Source: JBFLVN01 sp040758475
GTDB lineage: Bacteria > JAGRBM01
DNA length: 11,610 nucleotides
Assembly: GCA_040758475.1 (NCBI GenBank)
Contig: JBFLVN010000114.1
Span: 1-11,610 of the forward strand
Direction: 5' to 3'
Position numbers and translations under genes: made by a program. Shown here piece by piece: positions 7,314 through 11,610 of this stretch (its first letter is position 1; every line of letters starts with the position of its first letter). Below the pieces are notes generated by a model. That model saw only the letters and a program-made list of their open reading frames with translations, was not told where the DNA came from and searched no databases.

Positions 7314-7316
7314 TAT

Positions 7317-7374
7317 GAACGGCCGCCGCGCACAGGCGCTTATTAAGCCCTTGCCGCGAGCGGCCGTTCTTTAT
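7317..7374 (+). terminator. terminator hairpin after 6S RNA
   Basis: GAACGGCCGC (7317-7326) pairs perfectly over ten bases with GCGGCCGTTC (7360-7369), followed by TTTAT. The 33-base interior can pair further (CGCG 7327-7330 with CGCG 7355-7358; GCTT ATT AAGC in the middle). This would end the zapB-zapA-6S transcript and shield the downstream unit. Confidence 0.65.
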
Positions 7375-7405
7375 CCGTATCAGCGCGTTCTCCCTCCTTC
7401 AAACC

Positions 7406-7434
7406 TTGCTATTCCCCCGGGCGGTCTGTAAAAT
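7406..7434 (+). promoter_or_regulatory. sigma70-type promoter of the unassigned RNA / fau leader
   Basis: TTGCTA (7406-7411), an optimal 17-base spacer and TAAAAT (7429-7434) give four and five matches to the two consensus hexamers, among the best promoters in this window. The expected start is at about 7441, five bases before the first long RNA hairpin. It lies some 430 bases before the fau start. Confidence 0.6.
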
Positions 7435-7440
7435 TTGCGC

Positions 7441-7663
7441 AGAGTTTGTCTCAGAGGCCGAACCAGCTGAACGGATTTCGCTGGGGTATTCGCCGAGACG
7501 AGCGAACACAAGGAAGCTAGCGCTTCCATGAGCTTTATGGTCTTTAGTGGATGGGTACTGATCGCGGCGCTCTTGACCCTGTTTGGGGCTGGGCGTTGGA
7601 CTGCCAGCAGGCGCGTGCCGCTTTCCGCGGCAGGCGTATCTGGCGGAAATCCCAGGGTTTTTT
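7441..7663 (+). ncRNA. candidate structured small RNA or attenuator leader, unassigned
   Basis: This is a self-contained transcription unit: promoter at 7406-7434 and intrinsic terminator ending at 7663. The first hairpin pairs 7446-7452 with 7495-7501, 7456-7457 with 7493-7494, 7459-7462 with 7489-7492 (C7458 bulged) and CCAGC 7463-7467 with GCTGG 7480-7484, about 18 pairs around a 12-base loop TGAACGGATTTC that contains an ACGGA. The second is GGAAGC TAGC GCTTCC (7512-7527). The third is the terminator arm. I could not match it to 6S (its ends do not pair), tmRNA, RNase P, SRP RNA or a riboswitch that I know. An open frame at 7528-7749 with a hydrophobic start runs through the terminator and is not taken as a gene. 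The RNA may act on its own or control fau-rny by premature termination. Confidence 0.5.
7589..7663 (+). terminator. intrinsic terminator of the unassigned RNA
   Basis: Nested stems CTGGG 7589-7593 with CCCAG 7651-7655, CTGCCAG 7601-7607 with CTGGCGG 7640-7646 (one G-U), and TGCCGC 7616-7621 with GCGGCA 7627-7632 around TTTCC form a long arm. Two bases after it come six T (7658-7663). Orientation is plus strand by the T-run. Confidence 0.65.
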
Positions 7664-7865
7664 CTTCCCGTGGGTTCCGCCTTTCGTTTCCCGCCGCCGG
7701 GAACCGCATTTTCCAGAAGCGGCTCGCGCCACCCGGGATTCGTAACTAAAGACCGTTCGTTCGCTCTTCGGAAAATTTCCCATTCCGTTCCGCTCCGGCC
7801 CACGGGACCTGGGGTTGTTCCCTTTTGATTTCGTCACTGGGGAGACAGCCGGGCACGAGAGCTTT
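7664..7865 (+). promoter_or_regulatory. fau leader with mutually exclusive hairpins
   Basis: No gene is supported here. GGTTCC (7673-7678) can pair with GGAACC (7700-7705), while TTCCCG (7688-7693) can pair with CGGGAA (7698-7703); both need bases 7700-7703, so only one forms. TTCCCG occurs again at 7665-7670 as a third partner. Just before the fau start, CGTCAC (7832-7837) can pair with GTGACG (7866-7871), which contains the GTG start codon. This could be control of fau-rny translation or incidental GC-rich folding. Confidence 0.3.
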
Positions 7866-8504
7866 GTGACGGGAATAGATGCAACCCGCCCCCTGAAGGA
7901 ATCGGCGGACGCCGAGCTGGACCGGAAGGTTCGCAAGGCCGATCTGCGCCACCGGATGGACGGGCTTCGGCGCGCCGCTTCGCCCGGCCAGCGGGTAAAG
8001 TCTTCCGAGGCCGCTTGCGAACGCATGGCCAGGCATCCCCGCTTCCAATCGGCCCGCATCCTCGCTCTTTTTTCTTCCATCCGGGAGGAAGTGGAGACGG
8101 CGCCCCTCGCCCGGGAGACTCTCCGGCGCGGCGCGCGGCTCGTCTACCCGCGGGTGGAAGGGGAGCAGATCGTCTTCCGGGAAATCCGTGGAGAAGCGGA
8201 CTTCGTACCGAGCCGTTTCGGCATGCTGGAGCCGGCGCCGTCTTGCCCGAAAGTGGAATGGGACGCGCTCGATTTCGTTCTCGTGCCGGGGCTCGCCTTC
8301 GATCCGCGGGGGAACCGGCTCGGTTATGGAAAAGGGTTTTACGACCGTGCGCTGGGGCGGCTTCGCCCCGAGGCGCTCACGGTTGGTTTTTGCCACGACT
8401 TTCAAATCTTGGACCGCGTGCCGGTGGGACCGGGGGACGTTCCTGTACAGGAAATCGTTTCGGGAGAGCGGCATTTGCGGTGCGAAAGGCAGGTTGAATC
8501 ATGA
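7866..8504 (+). CDS. fau: 5-formyltetrahydrofolate cyclo-ligase (MTHFS)
   Basis: This cytoplasmic enzyme converts 5-formyltetrahydrofolate to 5,10-methenyltetrahydrofolate using ATP and Mg, returning the stored folate to one-carbon metabolism. The N-terminal KADLRHRMDGLRR matches the family's conserved Lys/Arg start. FSSIREEVETAPLARETLRRGARLVYPRV covers the substrate region. The C-terminal signature PGLAFDPRGNRLGYGKGFYDR is the nucleotide-binding motif that defines the family (usually GxRLGYGGGYYDR). With the GTG at 7866 the protein is 212 aa; an in-frame TTG at 7815 would give 229. Neither has a good ribosome site, and homologues are about 180-200 aa, so the shorter form is preferred. The stop overlaps the rny start (ATGA). 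Its position after 6S RNA matches the ssrS-fau (ygfA) pairing of proteobacteria. Confidence 0.9.
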   Translation: MTGIDATRPLKESADAELDRKVRKADLRHRMDGLRRAASPGQRVKSSEAACERMARHPRFQSARILALFSSIREEVETAPLARETLRRGARLVYPRVEGEQIVFREIRGEADFVPSRFGMLEPAPSCPKVEWDALDFVLVPGLAFDPRGNRLGYGKGFYDRALGRLRPEALTVGFCHDFQILDRVPVGPGDVPVQEIVSGERHLRCERQVES

Positions 8505-10084
8505 TTGGAATTATTTGGATTGTTGCCGGACTGGCCATCGGCGCCGGGGTGTTTTTCTTCCTCGACAAGACGCGCGGGAAACGCGCTTCGAAGGCCGCCG
8601 AGAAACTGACGGAAGAAACATTGGATCAGGCCCAGGAAAAGGCCCGGCGCATCGTCAAGAACGCCGAGAGCAAGGCGATCGAAATCCGGGAGGACGCCCG
8701 CAAGAGCGCCGAACTGGAGGCCCGTGACCGGCTCTCCGAGCTCCAGTCGAAGGAGCAGAGCTTCAAGTCGCGGCTTCAGAACATCGAGCAGCGGCAGCGG
8801 GAAGTGGACCAGCGCGGGAAAACCGTCGAGCGCCGCGACGCCGAGATCAAGAAGCGGGAAGAGGAAATCCAGAAAGAAGCTGAGCAGGTCCGGACCCGCC
8901 TGGCCGATCAGGAAAAGCGCTGGAACGACCTCATCCAGAACGCCCGCGAACAACTCGAACGGGCCGCCGGCATGTCGGCCGAAGAGGCGAAAATCTCCCT
9001 GATCAAGAACATCGAAGCCGAGGCCAAGCTCGAAGCGGCCAAACGGGTGAAGGACATCGAAGCGGAGGTCAAGGAGAACGCCAAGCGCGAGGCCCAGAAA
9101 ATCATGGCCACGGCGATCCAGCGGTGGGCCGGCGACTTCACGGTCGAGCGCGCGGTGACGGTCCTTCCCATCCCTTCCGAGGACATCAAAGGCAAGATCA
9201 TCGGCCGCGAAGGACGCAACATCCGCGCCCTCCAGGCCGCCACGGGAATGGACTTCATCATCGACGACACGCCCGAGACGGTCGTCATCAGCGGTTTTAA
9301 CCCGATCCGCCGCGAGGTGGCCCGGCTTTCGCTCACGCGCCTCATCGAAGACGGCCGCATCCATCCGGCGCGCATCGAGGAAGTCGTGAAGAAAGCCGAA
9401 AAGGAAGTCCTGGACGACATCAAATCGGCCGGCGAACGGGCCGTCATGGACGTGGGCATCCAGGGCCTTCACCCCGAGATCACGAAGCTCGTGGGGACGC
9501 TCAAGTACCGCTACTCCTATTCCCAGAACAACCTCGTCCATTCGCTCGAATGCGCCTATTTCTGTGGGATCATGGCCCAGGAATTGGGGCTCGACATGAT
9601 GGTGGGCCGCCGCTGCGGCCTCCTCCACGACATCGGCAAGGCCGTGGACCATGAAGTCGAAGGTCCGCACGCCTACATCGGCGGCGATCTGGCGCGCAAG
9701 TACGGCGAGAAGCCGGACGTGATCGTCGGAATCACGGGCCACCACGAGGACGATCCGCCCTCCATCTGGGCGGCTTTGACGCAAGCGGCCGACGCCCTTT
9801 CGGCGGCCCGGCCCGGTGCCCGGCGCGAAATGCTGGAAACGTACGTGAAGCGCCTCGAAGAACTCGAGCGCATCGCCACGTCGTTCCCCGGCGTCGAACG
9901 GGCGTTCGCCCTCCAGGCCGGCCGGGAAATCCGGATCATCGTTAATCACGAAAAACTAACGGACGACGCGGCCTACATGCTCTCGCGCGACATCGCCCGG
10001 AAGATCGAGGCCGACATGACCTATCCGGGGCAGATCAAAGTCACGGTCCTTCGCGAGACGCGGGCCGTTGAATTCGCGAGGTAG
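8501..10084 (+). CDS. rny: ribonuclease Y
   Basis: RNase Y (527 aa) is a membrane-bound endoribonuclease that starts mRNA decay. Domains in order: an N-terminal membrane anchor (2-21, IGIIWIVAGLAIGAGVFFFL); a long charged coiled coil (about 30-200); a KH RNA-binding domain with the GxxG loop IIGREG (233-238); and a metal-dependent HD domain with H347, LLHDIGK (H376, D377) and GHHEDD (413-418). The C-terminal part ends QIKVTVLRETRAVEFAR, typical for the family. Length is near that of B. subtilis RNase Y (520). No truncation or missing key residue is seen. It is translationally coupled to fau by ATGA and is followed by ymdB, its common neighbour. Confidence 0.97.
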   Translation: MIGIIWIVAGLAIGAGVFFFLDKTRGKRASKAAEKLTEETLDQAQEKARRIVKNAESKAIEIREDARKSAELEARDRLSELQSKEQSFKSRLQNIEQRQREVDQRGKTVERRDAEIKKREEEIQKEAEQVRTRLADQEKRWNDLIQNAREQLERAAGMSAEEAKISLIKNIEAEAKLEAAKRVKDIEAEVKENAKREAQKIMATAIQRWAGDFTVERAVTVLPIPSEDIKGKIIGREGRNIRALQAATGMDFIIDDTPETVVISGFNPIRREVARLSLTRLIEDGRIHPARIEEVVKKAEKEVLDDIKSAGERAVMDVGIQGLHPEITKLVGTLKYRYSYSQNNLVHSLECAYFCGIMAQELGLDMMVGRRCGLLHDIGKAVDHEVEGPHAYIGGDLARKYGEKPDVIVGITGHHEDDPPSIWAALTQAADALSAARPGARREMLETYVKRLEELERIATSFPGVERAFALQAGREIRIIVNHEKLTDDAAYMLSRDIARKIEADMTYPGQIKVTVLRETRAVEFAR

Positions 10085-10112
10085 GCCGGGTTCCAGCGCC
10101 TTTTCGTTCGGG

Positions 10113-10118
10113 TATAGT
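10113..10118 (+). promoter_or_regulatory. -10 box before ymdB
   Basis: TATAGT is five of six to consensus, in GGGTATAGTGC. A poor -35 (TTCCAG, 10091-10096) lies 16 bases upstream. The leader after it can form competing hairpins: GCCGCC with GGCGGC (10125-10136), GGCC TTC GGCC (10133-10143) and CCTTC with GAAGG (10136-10150). The ribosome site AGGGG (10152-10156) lies just after them. Confidence 0.45.
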
Positions 10119-10162
10119 GCAAGCGCCGCCGGCGGCCTTCGGCCGGAAGGCAGGGGTTTCTC

Positions 10163-10963
10163 ATGAACGTCCTTTTTGTGGGTGACATCGTCGGCAAGCC
10201 CGGACGTCTCGCCTTCCGCGAGATGCTGCCGGGGCTCATCCGCGAGCATTCGATCGACTTGACGGTCGCCAATTGCGAGAACGCCTCAGGCGGCGCGGGC
10301 CTCACGAGGGATAATTACGAAGAACTCGTCCGCTCCGGCGCCGACGTGCTGACGAGCGGCAATCACATCTGGGACAAGCAGGAGATCTTCGACTACGTGG
10401 ACCGGGCGGAACTTCTTCTCCGGCCCCTCAACTATCCCATCGCTCCCGGCCGGGGCACGGCGGTCGTTTCCGCCCCTTCGGGCGCCAAGCTCGGCGTCCT
10501 TAATTTGATGGGAACGGTGTTCATGGGCGGCTCGCTCGAATCCCCGTGGAAGATGGCGGACGAGGCCCTCGCGGAACTCCGCAAAGAGACGCCTTGCATT
10601 CTCGTCGATTTCCACGCCGAAGCGTCGAGCGAAAAGCAGGCCATGGGCTTTTTCTGCGACGGGCGGGCTTCCCTCGTCGTGGGGACCCACACCCACGTCC
10701 AGACGGCTGACGAGCGCATCTTCGCGGGCGGCACGGCCTACATCACGGACGCCGGGATGACCGGCCCCTACGATTCGGTCATCGGCATGAAAAAAGAGAT
10801 CTCGCTCAAGCGCTTCACGACGGGTCTTCCCGCCAAGTACGAAAACGCCAAGGGCGATGTCCGCTTCTGCGGGGTCGTCGTTTCCATCGACGAGCAGACG
10901 GGCAAAGCCACCAAGATCATGCGCGTCAATCTGCCATTCCAGGGACAGAACGGAAGCGAGTAA
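10163..10963 (+). CDS. ymdB: YmdB-type metallophosphoesterase (TIGR00282 family)
   Basis: This 266-aa cytoplasmic phosphodiesterase belongs to the family of B. subtilis YmdB and Deinococcus DR1281; YmdB hydrolyses 2',3'-cyclic nucleotides and affects biofilm and motility decisions. The dinuclear metal site is complete: D8 in FVGDIVGKPGR, E39 and N40 in NCENASGG, N67 and H68 in TSGNHIWDK, H151 in DFHAEASSEK, and H176 and H178 in GTHTHVQTADE. The segment AYITDAGMTGPYDSVIGM (192-209) is a family signature. Length is normal. An AGGGG precedes the ATG by six bases. The gene follows rny by 78 bases, the usual order, but has its own -10 box, so part of its expression may be independent. Confidence 0.93.
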   Translation: MNVLFVGDIVGKPGRLAFREMLPGLIREHSIDLTVANCENASGGAGLTRDNYEELVRSGADVLTSGNHIWDKQEIFDYVDRAELLLRPLNYPIAPGRGTAVVSAPSGAKLGVLNLMGTVFMGGSLESPWKMADEALAELRKETPCILVDFHAEASSEKQAMGFFCDGRASLVVGTHTHVQTADERIFAGGTAYITDAGMTGPYDSVIGMKKEISLKRFTTGLPAKYENAKGDVRFCGVVVSIDEQTGKATKIMRVNLPFQGQNGSE

Positions 10964-10967
10964 ATCC

Positions 10968-11005
10968 GATAACCTCCGCCTTCCGTAATCAGGGGCGGCA
11001 GCGTC
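10968..11005 (+). terminator. possible weak terminator after ymdB
   Basis: CCGCC (10976-10980) can pair with GGCGG (10994-10998) around a 13-base loop, with TCTTTTAT following a few bases on. The stem is short and the T-run broken. It lies between ymdB and the lipoprotein gene, where a new unit seems to begin. Confidence 0.3.
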
Positions 11006-11040
11006 TTTTATCAGCCAAACCGGGATTGGAGGGAGTTGTA

Positions 11041-11610
11041 ATGAAACTTCACCACGGGGTGCTCGCAAGCGTGTGCCTGCTGGCTTTCGCGGCGGGCTGC
11101 GCGCGTTTTGGATGGATGGAGCGGGAGACGCCCATCGAACGGCCGGCCCTGGCGGCTTGGGCCAAGGGCGCCCAGCTCTTCGAAGGGCTCGGAACGCACC
11201 ATCGCGAAGTGGATGCTTCTTCCCGCAATGCCCAGGCGTACTTCGATCAGGGCCTGCGGCTCCTCTACGGATTCAACCACGACGAAGCGGCGCGCTCGTT
11301 TGCCAAGGGCGGGGAGTTCGATCCCGAATGCGCCATGTGTTGGTGGGGCGCCGCGCTCGTTTTGGGGCCCAACTACAACATGCCCATGATGCCCGACCGC
11401 TTCCAGGCGGCGTGGGACGCCATGGAACTGGCTCGCAAACATTCGGCCGGATCGCCGCCCGTCGAAAGGGCCTTGATCGAAGCGCTTGGAAAGCGTTTCA
11501 AGGGCCCCGAGCCGCTCGATCCCTCGTCCATGCAGCCGCTTAGCGAAGCCTATGCCGCCGCCATGCGGGACGTTGCCAAGCGCTTTCCGGACGACCTGGA
11601 CGTCCAGACG
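11041..11610 (+). CDS. TPR lipoprotein, 3' end outside window
   Basis: At least 190 codons are open from the ATG at 11041 to the end of the window, so this is the N-terminal part of a longer gene. MKLHHGVLASVCLLAFAAGC is a type II signal peptide: basic start, hydrophobic core and a lipobox ending at C20 (A-A-G-C), so the mature protein should be lipid-anchored in the envelope. The following region (about 60-105) has YFDQGLRLLYGFNHDEAARSFAKGGEFDPECAMCWWGAALVLGP, split here as a TPR helix pair with a Cys-x-x-Cys-Trp-Trp turn, a pattern I know from large TPR proteins of unknown role. A strong ribosome site GGAGGG (11028-11033) lies seven bases before the start. The function is unknown. Confidence 0.85.
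   Translation, partial: MKLHHGVLASVCLLAFAAGCARFGWMERETPIERPALAAWAKGAQLFEGLGTHHREVDASSRNAQAYFDQGLRLLYGFNHDEAARSFAKGGEFDPECAMCWWGAALVLGPNYNMPMMPDRFQAAWDAMELARKHSAGSPPVERALIEALGKRFKGPEPLDPSSMQPLSEAYAAAMRDVAKRFPDDLDVQT

Noticed and set aside
7441..7663. Second 6S RNA, tmRNA, RNase P or SRP RNA
   Set aside because: The 5' and 3' ends do not pair as in 6S; no tag-peptide frame or tRNA-like end, no RNase P core motif and no SRP tetraloop region could be found.
7528..7749. 73-codon frame with a hydrophobic start (MSFMVFSGWVLIAALLTLF)
   Set aside because: It lacks a good ribosome site, its codon use is unlike the neighbours after the first 20 codons, and it runs straight through a strong intrinsic terminator. 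A leader peptide cannot be excluded but is not supported.
7399..7803. 134-codon frame on the minus strand over the same spacer
   Set aside because: Composition is low-information, with no recognisable motif. The area is better explained by plus-strand RNA structure.
8402..9949. 515-codon open frame antisense to rny
   Set aside because: It mirrors the biased codons of rny in GC-rich DNA; rny itself is unmistakable, and the antisense protein resembles no family.

Overview
This is a GC-rich bacterial chromosomal window with tightly packed genes, several stop/start overlaps (ATGA) and no sign of mobile DNA, CRISPR or tRNA/rRNA. The block zapB - zapA - 6S RNA - 5-formyltetrahydrofolate cyclo-ligase - RNase Y - YmdB-type phosphodiesterase is a core-genome arrangement that I associate with deltaproteobacteria in the broad sense and nearby phyla, many of them uncultured. 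A Gram-negative envelope is supported by a lipobox protein and Sec-type signal peptides. The exact lineage cannot be fixed from this sequence alone.

Layout: (1) 84-2323, plus strand: a membrane-anchored TPR protein with a gluzincin-type zinc peptidase site, overlapping recO (DNA repair). (2) 2444-3787, plus strand: a 447-aa protein of unknown function with two globular parts joined by a Pro/Ala linker. (3) 6407-3813, minus strand: a secreted TIM-barrel protein resembling GH18/GH85, then a UbiB/ABC1 kinase-like gene 48 bp downstream. This pair converges on region 2 and diverges from region 4. (4) 6444-7370, plus strand: a promoter, zapB and zapA (FtsZ-ring assembly), then a 6S RNA whose long closing stem can be paired base by base, and a terminator hairpin. 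(5) 7371-7865: a stretch without a convincing gene. It carries a good sigma70-like promoter (7406-7434), about 220 nt of strongly foldable RNA and an intrinsic terminator ending in six T (7658-7663). I read this as an unassigned stand-alone small RNA, or an attenuated leader of the next operon. (6) 7866-10963, plus strand: fau, rny (ATGA overlap) and ymdB (own promoter and structured leader). (7) 11041 to the window end: the start of a TPR lipoprotein, cut by the window edge.

Functionally, the right half joins RNA polymerase control (6S RNA), one-carbon metabolism (5-FCL), mRNA decay (RNase Y) and the phosphodiesterase YmdB. The most novel item is the promoter-to-terminator RNA unit at about 7441-7663, followed by overlapping hairpins before the fau start codon.
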